A stretch of DNA of 17,867 nt from Paracoccaceae bacterium (GCA_020832725.1 JAFIEC010000247.1:1-17867), one strand, 5' to 3'; positions 1 through 7,942 are shown, counted from the stretch's first letter. Made by a program: numbers and translations. Notes: generated by a model from the sequence alone, not told the origin.

Positions 1-1373
1 TGCGCATTCCCAACTTTCCCATGCCGCCGCTGATGAACAATCACGGCAATTACATCGTCTCGATGGGCAATGTCTGCCGCTGGCTGGCGGAGCAGGCCGA
101 GGCGCTGGGCGTGGAGATCTTTCCGGGCATGTCCTGCTCCGAGATCGTCTGGGGCGAGAACGGCGAGGTCGCGGGCGTCGTCGCGGGCGAATTCGGCCGC
201 TCCCGCTCCGGAGAGCCCGGTCCGAACTACGAGCCGGGGATGGAACTGCGTGGCAAGTATGTCCTGCTGGCCGAGGGGGTGCGCGGATCGCTGTCCAAGA
301 AGGTGATCGAGCGGTTCGACCTGCAGAAGGGGCACGAGCCACAGAAATACGGCCTCGGGATGAAGGAGATCTGGGAGGTCGACCCCGAAAAGCATCGCGA
401 GGGAACGGTCATCCACACCATGGGCTGGCCGCTTGCGGGCAATGCGGGGGGCGGATCGTTCATCTATCATGCGGCCGACAACCAGATCTTCCTGGGGCTG
501 GTGGTGCATCTGAATTACGAGAACCCGCATCTCTACCCCTACATGGAGTTTCAGCGCCTCAAGCATCACCCGATGGTTGCCGACCTGCTTCGGGGGGGCA
601 AGCGCGTCTCTTACGGGGCACGGGCCATCACCGAAGGCGGGTTCCAGTCCATCCCGAAATCCGCCTTTCCCGGCGGCATGCTGCTGGGCTGCTCGGCGGG
701 GCTGGTGAATGTGCCCCGCATCAAGGGCAACCACAACGCCATGCACTCGGGCATCGAGGCCGCGGAGGCCGCATACGAGGCCATTCGGGCCGGCCGGGCA
801 GGCGATGCGCTGGACGAATACGACAGCAGACTGCGCAGCGGCGTGGTGGGCAAGGACCTCTCGCGCGTGCGCAACGTCAAGCCGCTTTGGTCGAGATACG
901 GCCTGATGGCCTCGCTCGGGCTGGGGGGCTTCGACATGTGGGTGGCGAACCTGACCGGCTGGAACCCGCTGGGCAGCATGCGCCACGGCAAGACCGATGC
1001 CGAGGCCACCGGCCGGGCCGACCAGCACCCCGTGATCTCCTATCCGAAACCCGATGGCGTGCTGTCTTTCGACCGGCTGACAAGCGTCGCCTTCTCGGGC
1101 ACCAACCACGAGGAAGACCAGCCCTGCCACCTGCGGCTGATCGACCCGGATATCCCGATCCGGGTCAACCTTCCCAGCTATGCCGAACCGGCGCAGCGCT
1201 ATTGCCCGGCAGGCGTCTACGAGGTGGTTCAGGAAGAGGGCAAGCCCCCGCGCTTCCAGATCAACGCGCAGAACTGCGTGCATTGCAAGACCTGCGACAT
1301 CAAGGACCCCAGCCAGAACATCGACTGGGCCACCCCGCAGGGCGGCGAGGGGCCGACCTACCCGAACATGTAG
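1..1373 (+). CDS. electron transfer flavoprotein-ubiquinone oxidoreductase (5' end cut by window)
   Basis: ETF-QO passes electrons from reduced electron-transfer flavoprotein (fatty-acid and amino-acid oxidation) to ubiquinone at the inner membrane, using FAD and one [4Fe-4S] cluster. The frame is open from position 3 with no start. The first visible residues, RIPNFPMPPLMNNHGNYIVS, match the family just after the N-terminal FAD-binding Rossmann motif, so roughly 100 of the usual ~550 residues lie upstream. The C-terminal ferredoxin-like part is complete: a Cys codon at 1203 and a CxxCxxC group at 1275, 1284 and 1293 supply four cluster ligands, followed by DPSQNIDW near the end as in relatives. 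A hairpin lies downstream. No frameshift is seen. Family assignment is secure; the true start is not visible. Confidence 0.97.
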   Translation, partial: RIPNFPMPPLMNNHGNYIVSMGNVCRWLAEQAEALGVEIFPGMSCSEIVWGENGEVAGVVAGEFGRSRSGEPGPNYEPGMELRGKYVLLAEGVRGSLSKKVIERFDLQKGHEPQKYGLGMKEIWEVDPEKHREGTVIHTMGWPLAGNAGGGSFIYHAADNQIFLGLVVHLNYENPHLYPYMEFQRLKHHPMVADLLRGGKRVSYGARAITEGGFQSIPKSAFPGGMLLGCSAGLVNVPRIKGNHNAMHSGIEAAEAAYEAIRAGRAGDALDEYDSRLRSGVVGKDLSRVRNVKPLWSRYGLMASLGLGGFDMWVANLTGWNPLGSMRHGKTDAEATGRADQHPVISYPKPDGVLSFDRLTSVAFSGTNHEEDQPCHLRLIDPDIPIRVNLPSYAEPAQRYCPAGVYEVVQEEGKPPRFQINAQNCVHCKTCDIKDPSQNIDWATPQGGEGPTYPNM

Positions 1374-1412
1374 GAAGTGCGCAGGGAGGCGACGTCGCCC
1401 CTTGCCCCCGGC

Positions 1413-1454
1413 GCGGGCCGGCGCTAGGTGGGCGGGCCGGCCCATGCGGGCCGG
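1413..1454. repeat. three copies of GCGGGCCGG, last two forming a hairpin
   Basis: The nonamer GCGGGCCGG occurs at 1413-1421, 1432-1440 and 1446-1454. CCGGCCC (1437-1443) and GGGCCGG (1448-1454) pair perfectly around the loop ATGC. The hairpin sits 64 bases after the ETF-QO stop and before the transporter start, so it may end or attenuate transcription. It has no T-run after it, so intrinsic termination is only a possibility. Confidence 0.5.
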
Positions 1455-1490
1455 ACAAGTCGCCGCAACCTTGTAAAAACGGTCCAGATC

Positions 1491-2129
1491 ATGTCCCGCA
1501 CCCTTCTGCCCGGCATTCTTGCCATGGCGGCGATCGTCGCCGCGTCCAACGTCCTCGTGCAGTTCCTGTTTGGAAACTGGCTCACGTGGGGGGCGTTCAC
1601 CTATCCGCTTGCCTTTCTCGTCAACGACCTGATGAACCGCCTCTACGGGCCCTCTGCCGCCCGCAAGGTGGTGCTCTGGGGCTTTGGCGTGGGCATCCTG
1701 TGCTCATTCGTCGGCACCCAGATCCATGGCGAGTTCGGACCATTGGTCACCCTGCGTATCGCCATCGGTTCGGGCACGGCCTTTCTGGTGGCGCAGCTGG
1801 TGGATGTCGCCATCTTTGACCGGCTGCGCACGGGAGCGTGGTGGCGCGCGCCGCTTGCCTCCACGCTGGTGGGCTCGGCGCTGGATACGGCGCTGTTCTT
1901 CACCATCGCCTTCTCTGCCGGGCTGATCTGGCTTGAGCCGGGCAACGACGTGAGCTGGGCCAACGAGGTGCTGCCGCTTCTGGGGCTGGGCCCTGCTGCC
2001 CCGCTCTGGGTTTCGCTGGCGGTCGCGGATTTCGGGGTCAAGCTGGCGCTGGCGCTCCTTGCTCTGGTGCCGTTCCGTCTGCTGGTGGCACGGCTGAGCG
2101 CCAACGGCATCCGCCCTACCGCAGGCTGA
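1491..2129 (+). CDS. queuosine precursor transporter, VUT/YhhQ family
   Basis: Inner-membrane protein of 212 residues with about six hydrophobic segments (roughly 5-27, 34-50, 60-76, 85-108, 122-148, 168-198). The motifs TYPLAFLVNDLMNRLYG (37-53), AQLVDVAIFDRLR (101-113) and SALDT (129-133) are typical of the VUT/YhhQ family. Members import queuine precursors (preQ0/preQ1) for the queuosine modification of GUN-anticodon tRNAs. The ATG at 1491 begins with the charged-then-hydrophobic start usual for the family. The in-frame GTG at 1428 would add 21 residues unlike the family and lies in the GC-rich repeat. No good Shine-Dalgarno sequence precedes the ATG. It converges on the DUF4175 gene with only 28 bases between stops. 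No other queuosine gene is in the window, so substrate choice rests on family similarity. Confidence 0.9.
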   Translation: MSRTLLPGILAMAAIVAASNVLVQFLFGNWLTWGAFTYPLAFLVNDLMNRLYGPSAARKVVLWGFGVGILCSFVGTQIHGEFGPLVTLRIAIGSGTAFLVAQLVDVAIFDRLRTGAWWRAPLASTLVGSALDTALFFTIAFSAGLIWLEPGNDVSWANEVLPLLGLGPAAPLWVSLAVADFGVKLALALLALVPFRLLVARLSANGIRPTAG

Positions 2130-2157
2130 CGCGTCACCTCATTCCTGCGGCGGAGGT

Positions 2158-4770
2158 TCAGAACCGTTCCAGCAGCCGCCGCAGGTAGTCCAGTTCCGGT
2201 TCGGGCCGCGAGCGATCGCCCGAGCGGCGGCGGATCTCTTCCTGCAGTTCGCGGGCGCGCTGCTGGCTGTCGGCGTCGGGGACAAACCCGTCGCGGCCCA
2301 GCCGCCCGTCGCGGCCCGTGGCACGGCCCAGCGGGTCGCTTTGCTCGCCTGTGCGCCCCGTAGCCCGCTCCTCGCCTGCCTGGCCGGGCGCCTGCTGTCG
2401 GGCAAGGTCTTCGGCGAATTCGCGGATGCCCTCGCGGAGAGCCTCCATCGCCTCGGCCTGATCGTCGAGTGCGCGGCCCAGATCGCCCCGGCGCAGGGCC
2501 TCGCGGGCGGCTTCCATGCTGCGCTCTGCCCGCTCCAGCGCCTCGCCGGTGCCGGGGCCGGACTGGCCCTCGAGGGCGCGGCGCTGCCGCTCCAGAAGAT
2601 CGCGGAGCGCCTCCTGACGGCGGGCCAGCCCTTCCGGAGAGACATCCTCGCCGCCCTCGCCGGGCTCGGCACCAAAGGGCCGGGGGCGCGCTCCGCCGCG
2701 ATCACCCTGCTGCTGGCCGAATTGCGGCGCAGTTCCCTGCCCCTGCTGGCCCTCACCCTGCTGGCCCTGACCCGGCTGACCTTCGCCCGGCTGGCCCTGC
2801 TGCAGGCCCCTGAAGGAATCGTCCGACAGGTCGCGCTGCCCGCGCAGCGTGTCCTGCAGCCCCTCCAGCGCCTGCTCGCCGGGGTTCTGGCCACCCTCAC
2901 CGCCTTCGCCGCCCTCGCCGCCCTGCCCTTCGGCGAATTGCAGGTTCTCCATCAGCTGGCGCAATTGCTCCAGCAGGGCCTCGGCCTCGGCCGTCCGCCC
3001 TTCGCGGGCCAACTCCTCGATGCGATCCAGAAGCGCCTGAAGCTGATCGGGCGATATTTCCTGCATCTCTCCCTGGGCCTGATCGCGGTCACCCGGCTCG
3101 GCGTTGCGGGCCATCTCGCGCATGTATTCGCGCATGGCCTCGCGCAGCTCGTTGGTCAGCTCGGCGATTTCGGCCTCCGACGCGCCCTGCCTGAGGGCTT
3201 CGGAGAGGCGGTCCTGGGCACGGCGCAGCCGCTCGGCCGCATCGGCCATATCGCCTTCCTCGATCAACAGGGCGATCTGCCACAGCGCCTCTGCGATCTC
3301 GTCGCGCGCGTCGCCCGACAGGCCCGAGGCCACTTCCCGCTCCAGCTGGCGCAGCGCCACCGACAGCATCAGATAGGGGCGTTCGGGAAAGGGGCCGTCC
3401 AGAACCATGTCGGGGCGATGCATGACCATGCGCAGCACCCGCGCCACCCGTGCGCCGTTCTCCCGCGTCCACAGCAGGTCGCGGCGCTGTTCGGCAATCG
3501 CCGCGGCAAGCGGGTCGAGGAAGCGGCGCCCGGGCAGGTCGATCGTGATCGGCTCGGCCGTGCCGGTCTGGCCCAGCGCATCCTCGACCGAGAAATGCAA
3601 CGTGACCGGCAGATCGGCCCAGGGATGTTCGGCAAAATCCTCGGACAGGATATCCTCGAACTCGGTTCGACTGCCGCGAAAGGGCATGGGCAGGTCGATC
3701 TCGAAGCCCGGACGCGGCTCGGGTTCAACTGCGAGGCCGTGGCGGCGGTCCACCCGGTCGAGGTCGAGGGCGATGCGCACGGCACCCGCCTCGACGCCAT
3801 AATCGTCGCTGGCAGCAAAGGGCAGCCGCATCCGCCCCGAGACCAGCCGTTCCAGCTCGTCGGACGGGAGGATCTCGGGGGGCAGATCGGGGATCATCTC
3901 GATCCACCACAGGGCCTCTCCGCCACGGGGGGTCACGATGCGGAGCGCGCCGGTCCGGGTCACGGTGAAATCGCGCCGCGACCAATCCTCGCCATCGCCC
4001 GGCGCGGCCTCGGCCACATCCTGCTCCACACTCACCTGCCCCTGCTGGCCATAAAGGCGCAGGGTGACGCGGCTGCCCTGGGGCACGCGCAGGCTGGCGA
4101 CATCGCGCAGGTCGTTGAGGTAGAGGCTGGGCCGGCCGGTATAGGCAGGCGGCTCGATCCAAGCCTCGAACAGCGGCCCCTCGGCTTGAGCGCCACTTCC
4201 GGGCAGGCCCAGATCAAGACGCCCCAGACCCTGAGAGCCCCCGAACAGAAGCGCGACGGCAAAGGCGGTGGCCGCCACAAGGCGCAGGGCGAAGGGATCG
4301 CGACGGGCAAGGCCCGCCTCGGGTGGCACGGCCCGGGCAGCGGCGGCACGCAGCGCCATGCGCTGCAGATGCGCCTCCCAGACAGCGCGGGAGCCGGCAT
4401 CGCCCGCACCGATCGCGGGCGCATCCGTCAGGGCCGCGATGGGCCGGCCCGGCAGGCTGGCATCCAGACGCAGCAGCGCCTCGGACAGCCGCGGACGCCG
4501 AAACCGCACGGCGCCCCATCCGGTCAGGCCCAGCAGCGCGGCCAGCATCACGCCGAGCGTCAGATCACCCGCCTCTCCGGGCAGGACCTCCCGCAGGCCG
4601 AGCACCAGCGCCGCAATGCTGGCCATGAGCGCCGAGACCGCAGGCCAGAAAGCCTGCGCCAGACGCTCGGCCCACAGACCCGCAAGGGTCAGCCGCAGGG
4701 GCCTGCGCAGGGCCCGCAGCGCAAGATCCGGCAGATCGTCGCGGTCGGGCGGGGTCGTGGCGTCGCTCAT
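2158..4770 (-). CDS. DUF4175 / TIGR02302 family membrane protein
   Basis: Protein of 870 residues of unknown function, typical of alphaproteobacteria. Hydrophobic segments lie at about 41-60, 71-87 and 160-178. Basic stretches before the first (RALRRPLR), after the second (RFRRPR) and before the third (RRD) fit an N-in topology that puts the ~690-residue remainder in the periplasm. That part has a beta-rich stretch (about 200-420), then helical, Glu/Gln/Leu-rich coiled-coil-like regions (about 430-610), a Gly/Glu run near 615-625 and a Gln/Gly/Pro run at about 652-685. It ends in ELDYLRRLLERF, the sort of tail I associate with the family. The start has a good AAGGGAG ribosome site 5 bases upstream. 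It follows lysA by 37 bases and is probably the last gene of the operon. Family call is confident; molecular role is not known. Confidence 0.9.
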   Translation of the reverse strand: MSDATTPPDRDDLPDLALRALRRPLRLTLAGLWAERLAQAFWPAVSALMASIAALVLGLREVLPGEAGDLTLGVMLAALLGLTGWGAVRFRRPRLSEALLRLDASLPGRPIAALTDAPAIGAGDAGSRAVWEAHLQRMALRAAAARAVPPEAGLARRDPFALRLVAATAFAVALLFGGSQGLGRLDLGLPGSGAQAEGPLFEAWIEPPAYTGRPSLYLNDLRDVASLRVPQGSRVTLRLYGQQGQVSVEQDVAEAAPGDGEDWSRRDFTVTRTGALRIVTPRGGEALWWIEMIPDLPPEILPSDELERLVSGRMRLPFAASDDYGVEAGAVRIALDLDRVDRRHGLAVEPEPRPGFEIDLPMPFRGSRTEFEDILSEDFAEHPWADLPVTLHFSVEDALGQTGTAEPITIDLPGRRFLDPLAAAIAEQRRDLLWTRENGARVARVLRMVMHRPDMVLDGPFPERPYLMLSVALRQLEREVASGLSGDARDEIAEALWQIALLIEEGDMADAAERLRRAQDRLSEALRQGASEAEIAELTNELREAMREYMREMARNAEPGDRDQAQGEMQEISPDQLQALLDRIEELAREGRTAEAEALLEQLRQLMENLQFAEGQGGEGGEGGEGGQNPGEQALEGLQDTLRGQRDLSDDSFRGLQQGQPGEGQPGQGQQGEGQQGQGTAPQFGQQQGDRGGARPRPFGAEPGEGGEDVSPEGLARRQEALRDLLERQRRALEGQSGPGTGEALERAERSMEAAREALRRGDLGRALDDQAEAMEALREGIREFAEDLARQQAPGQAGEERATGRTGEQSDPLGRATGRDGRLGRDGFVPDADSQQRARELQEEIRRRSGDRSRPEPELDYLRRLLERF
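2741..2800. repeat. 15-bp tandem repeat, four units, inside the DUF4175 gene
   Basis: Four adjacent 15-base units start at 2741, 2756, 2771 and 2786 (the first reads CCCTGCTGGCCCTCA). Units 1 and 2 differ at one base; units 3 and 4 are diverged. On the minus strand they encode the repeated pentapeptide pattern GQ(P/Q)G(E/Q). The period is a multiple of three, so gain or loss of units would keep the frame. Confidence 0.8.
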
Positions 4771-4807
4771 CGGCGCTCCCTTGTCGGGCGGCTGTGAGAG
4801 GAGATGC

Positions 4808-6073
4808 TCAGAGCCACTCCGGCAAGCTATCGCGATTCACCATCTCGTCAAAGGACGGACGGGCACGGATGACCGCGACGTGATCGCCGCGCACCATCAC
4901 CTCGGGGACCAGCGGGCGGGTATTGTACTCCGAGGCCATCACCGCGCCATAGGCCCCGGCCGAACGGAACGCCACCAGCGCACCCGGCTCCAGCTGCGGC
5001 AGCAGACGGGCGCGGGCAAAGGTGTCGCCCGATTCGCAGACCGGGCCGACGACGTCCCAGGGCATCACCTCCGCCCCTGCGGGGGCCTCCTGGACCGGGA
5101 CGATATCGTGGTGGGCACCATACATCGCCGGGCGGATGAGGTCGTTCATCGCCGCATCGAGGATCAGGAACCGCCGCCCCTCTCCCTGCTTGGCATAGAT
5201 CACCGAGGCCACCAGCAGGCCCGCGTTGCCGGCGATCAGCCGTCCGGGTTCTATCTCCACCTCGCAGCCGAGATCCCCCACCGTGCGGCGGATGAGGGCC
5301 CCGTAATCCAGCGGCAGCGGGGGTGCGGAATTGTCGCGCGCATAGGGAATGCCGAGGCCCCCCCCCAGATCGAGCCTGCGGATGTCATGGCCGCGCGCGC
5401 GCAATTCGCGGGTCAGGTCGGCCACCTTGAGGAAGGCGGCCTCGAAGGGGGCAAGGTCGATCAGCTGGCTGCCGATATGGACATCGACGCCCACCACCTC
5501 GATCCCCGCCATCCCGGCGGCACGGTCATAGATTTCGGGCGCGCGTGCGATGGGAACGCCGAACTTGTCCTCCTTGCGGCCAGTGGAGATCTTCTCGTGG
5601 GTCCGGGCGTCCACATCCGGGTTGACGCGCAGCGCGATCGGCGCGCGCAGGCCCATGGAGCGGGCGACCTCGTCCAGCGCCTCGAGCTCCGGCTCGCTCT
5701 CGACATTGAACTGGCGGATACCCCCCTCGAGGGCGAGGCGCATCTCCTCGCGGGTCTTGCCGACCCCGGAAAAGACGATCCTGTCGCCGGGCACGCCGGC
5801 GGCGCGGGCCTTGCGGTATTCGCCCCCCGACACGACATCCATGCCTGCGCCAAGGCGCGCCAGCGTCGCCACGACAGCAAGGTTGGAATTCGCCTTCATG
5901 GCAAAGCAGACAAGATGGGGCATCCCCTCCAGTGCTTCCTCGAACAGGCGGAAATGCCGCTCCAGCGTGGCGGAGGAATAGACGTAGAAGGGCGTGCCCA
6001 CCTGCGCCGCGATCTCGGGCAGGGGCACGTCCTCGGCATGCAGGATGCCGCCGCGATACTGGAAATGATCCAC
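4808..6073 (-). CDS. lysA: diaminopimelate decarboxylase
   Basis: Cytosolic PLP enzyme that decarboxylates meso-diaminopimelate to L-lysine, the last step of lysine synthesis and a drain on the DAP pool used for peptidoglycan. At 421 residues it has normal length. Landmarks: PLP lysine K60 in FAMKAN, H199 in DVHIGSQ, the glycine loop GGGLGIPY (238-244 region), EPGR at 275-278 for phosphate/substrate binding, catalytic C346 in CESGD, and Y375 in AGAYG. The start is GTG, supported by AGGAGG placed 5 bases upstream; no competing start fits as well. It begins 10 bases after the DUF2834 gene and is followed 37 bases later by DUF4175, all on one strand, so it is almost certainly cotranscribed with both. 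Confidence 0.98.
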   Translation of the reverse strand: MDHFQYRGGILHAEDVPLPEIAAQVGTPFYVYSSATLERHFRLFEEALEGMPHLVCFAMKANSNLAVVATLARLGAGMDVVSGGEYRKARAAGVPGDRIVFSGVGKTREEMRLALEGGIRQFNVESEPELEALDEVARSMGLRAPIALRVNPDVDARTHEKISTGRKEDKFGVPIARAPEIYDRAAGMAGIEVVGVDVHIGSQLIDLAPFEAAFLKVADLTRELRARGHDIRRLDLGGGLGIPYARDNSAPPLPLDYGALIRRTVGDLGCEVEIEPGRLIAGNAGLLVASVIYAKQGEGRRFLILDAAMNDLIRPAMYGAHHDIVPVQEAPAGAEVMPWDVVGPVCESGDTFARARLLPQLEPGALVAFRSAGAYGAVMASEYNTRPLVPEVMVRGDHVAVIRARPSFDEMVNRDSLPEWL

Positions 6074-6083
6074 TCCGCCCTCC

Positions 6084-6401
6084 TCAGGCCCGCTCGCGGG
6101 AGCGCACGAAGAGATAGAGCGGCAGCGCGCAGGACACCCCGATGCAATAGATGGTCGGGATCACCAGAAGCGACAGCCAGTCCCGGCGCGTGATGGATTC
6201 GACGATGATCCAGATGTTCAGCGTGATCGCGGCGATGGTCAGATCCCACACCAGACCCGAGGACGCGTCATTGACGTTCCAGGCCTGCATCATGCCGCCG
6301 ATGTCGAAGCCGAATTCCAGAAACCACGAGATGAAGAAATACATCGGCACCACCGTGCCGACGATGGCCAGAAGCAGATACAGCTTGCGCAAGAGGGTCA
6401 T
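6084..6401 (-). CDS. DUF2834 small inner-membrane protein
   Basis: Protein of 105 residues with three hydrophobic segments (about 8-28, 47-68, 75-97). The length and the pattern, including the central DLTIAAITLNIWIIVES stretch, match DUF2834. Function is unknown. A GAAGGA ribosome site lies about 8 bases before the ATG. It sits between the small lipoprotein gene (21 bases upstream) and lysA (10 bases downstream), so it is part of the argH-lysA transcription unit. Nothing in the sequence suggests an enzymatic site. Confidence 0.85.
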   Translation of the reverse strand: MTLLRKLYLLLAIVGTVVPMYFFISWFLEFGFDIGGMMQAWNVNDASSGLVWDLTIAAITLNIWIIVESITRRDWLSLLVIPTIYCIGVSCALPLYLFVRSRERA

Positions 6402-6422
6402 GGGGCGTTCCTTCGGCTGCGA

Positions 6423-6551
6423 TCAGCCCAACATAGGGGCATCGGCGACGACCGCCAGCCGGGGATCGGGCGGGATCGGCGCGCCGTCGATGCCGCAGGC
6501 CGCCAGCGACAGTGCCGCAAGCGCCAGCAGCACAAGCGCTGCCCGGCTCAT
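6423..6551 (-). CDS. small LptM-like lipoprotein, 42 residues
   Basis: A short gene of 42 codons plus stop. The product starts MSRAALVLLALAALSLAACG: a basic residue, a hydrophobic core and a lipobox LAAC with the lipidated cysteine at 19. The mature peptide is only 24 residues, begins CGIDGAPIPPDP and is mildly acidic. The CG-x-x-G-x-P start resembles LptM (formerly YifL/LppL), a lipoprotein that helps the LPS translocon LptD mature and whose gene lies next to dapF or lysA in gammaproteobacteria. Here too it is just upstream of lysA. Its ATG overlaps the argH stop (ATGA), implying translational coupling, with AGAGG about 8 bases before the start. Lipoprotein nature is clear; LptM function is inferred from motif and position. 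Confidence 0.8.
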   Translation of the reverse strand: MSRAALVLLALAALSLAACGIDGAPIPPDPRLAVVADAPMLG

Positions 6552-7942
6552 GCGCCCAGCCTCTCGCGCCACAAGGCGATCTGCTCGCGCACGCGCCCGG
6601 GCGCGGTGCCCCCGAGGCTGGTGCGGCTGGCCACCGAATTGTGCACCCCCAGCACCCCGTAGACGGCCTCGGTTATGGCGGGGTGCACCGCGCGCATCTC
6701 GTCCATGGACAGATCCGGCAGGTCGCAGCCCAGAGCCTCGGCCCGGGCCACCAGGGCACCGGTGACATGATGTGCCTCGCGGAAGGGCAGGCCCGCCTCG
6801 CGCACCAGCCAGTCGGCCAGATCGGTCGCGGTGGAAAAGCCGGCGCTGGCTGCGGCCTCCATGGCGTCGGGCCGGGCCTGCATGTCGCGGACCATGCCCT
6901 CCATCGCCGCCAGAGCCAGCATCAGCGTATCGGCGGCGTCGAAGACCTGTTCCTTGTCTTCCTTCATGTCCTTGGAATAGGCCAGCGGCAGCCCCTTCAT
7001 CACCATCAGCAGCGCGACATTCGCCCCCACGATCCGCCCGATCTTGGCCCGGATCAGCTCGGCCGCATCGGGGTTCTTCTTCTGCGGCATGATCGAGGAG
7101 CCGGTGGAGAACCGGTCGGACAGGGCGACAAAGCGGAATTGCGCGGAGGACCAGATCACCAGCTCCTCGGCCAGACGCGACAGGTGCATCGCGCAGACCG
7201 AGGCGGCGGCGAGAAATTCCAGGGCGAAATCCCGGTCGCTGACGGCATCGAGGGAATTCGCGCAGGGCCGGTCAAAGCCCAGCGCCGCAGCAGTCATCTC
7301 GCGGTCGATGGGAAACGACGTCCCCGCCAGCGCCGCCGCGCCGAGGGGGCATTCGTTCATCCGCGCCCGCGCGTCGCTCAGCCGCCCCGCGTCGCGGCCC
7401 AGCATCTCGACATAGGCCAGCATGTGGTGGCCCCAGGTCACGGGCTGGGCCGTCTGCAGGTGGGTAAAGCCCGGCATCACCCAGCCCGCCCCCGCCTCGG
7501 CCTGTGCCAGCAGGGCGCGCTGCAGGGCCGCGATGCCGCCCAGGGCCGCGTCGATCTGGTCGCGCACCCACAGGCGGAAGTCGGTGGCCACCTGATCATT
7601 GCGCGAGCGGGCGGTGTGCAACCGGCCTGCCGCCTCGCCCACGATCTCGCGCAGGCGGGCCTCGACGTTCATGTGGATGTCCTCCAGCGCCGCCGAGAAC
7701 GGAAAGTTGCCCGCCTCGATCTCTGACAAGACCGTGAGCAGCCCTTCCCGAATGGCCCCGGCATCGGTATCGGAGATGATGCCCTGACGGGCGAGCATCA
7801 GCGCGTGGGCGCGGGAGCCTTCGATATCCTGGCGGAAGAGGCGCCGGTCAAAGCCGATCGAGGCGTTTATCGCCTCCATGATCGCATCGGGACCGGTGGC
7901 GAAACGCCCGCCCCACATGCTGTTCGAGCCCGTCTCCGACAT
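6548..7942 (-). CDS. argH: argininosuccinate lyase
   Basis: Cytosolic enzyme that splits argininosuccinate into arginine and fumarate, the last step of arginine synthesis; homotetramer of the fumarase/aspartase superfamily. At 464 residues it has normal length. Motifs: TARSRNDQVATD (110-121), catalytic H161 in FTHLQTAQP, and the superfamily signature GSSIMPQKKNPD (281-292) whose serine acts as catalytic base. The start at 7942 gives the usual N-terminus (MSETGSNSMWGGRF) and has GGGAGGT just upstream; in-frame extension upstream runs into the divergent tlpA-type gene. It heads the operon with the lipoprotein, DUF2834, lysA and DUF4175, and its stop overlaps the lipoprotein start. Only 28 bases separate it from the divergent neighbour, so promoters must overlap the coding regions. 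Confidence 0.98.
   Translation of the reverse strand: MSETGSNSMWGGRFATGPDAIMEAINASIGFDRRLFRQDIEGSRAHALMLARQGIISDTDAGAIREGLLTVLSEIEAGNFPFSAALEDIHMNVEARLREIVGEAAGRLHTARSRNDQVATDFRLWVRDQIDAALGGIAALQRALLAQAEAGAGWVMPGFTHLQTAQPVTWGHHMLAYVEMLGRDAGRLSDARARMNECPLGAAALAGTSFPIDREMTAAALGFDRPCANSLDAVSDRDFALEFLAAASVCAMHLSRLAEELVIWSSAQFRFVALSDRFSTGSSIMPQKKNPDAAELIRAKIGRIVGANVALLMVMKGLPLAYSKDMKEDKEQVFDAADTLMLALAAMEGMVRDMQARPDAMEAAASAGFSTATDLADWLVREAGLPFREAHHVTGALVARAEALGCDLPDLSMDEMRAVHPAITEAVYGVLGVHNSVASRTSLGGTAPGRVREQIALWRERLGA

Noticed and set aside
1428..1490. Upstream GTG start for the queuosine precursor transporter
   Set aside because: The extra 21 residues come from the GC-rich repeat and are not hydrophobic or family-like.
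1465..1490. preQ1 riboswitch before the transporter
   Set aside because: An A-rich stretch is present, but I could not build the required stem and pseudoknot next to a ribosome site.
2341..4797. 818-codon open frame on the plus strand opposite the DUF4175 gene
   Set aside because: It has no family motif, is rich in Gly/Leu/Ala/Gln/Arg and mirrors the third-position GC of the real gene. The minus-strand gene has a known family, a good ribosome site and operon context.
4268..6193. 641-codon open frame on the plus strand opposite lysA
   Set aside because: lysA on the other strand has all catalytic residues; this frame is Arg/Ala/His-rich and also crosses gene boundaries.
6512..7726. 404-codon open frame on the plus strand opposite argH
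   Set aside because: argH is unmistakable. The opposite frame has no recognisable domain and the composition of a GC shadow.
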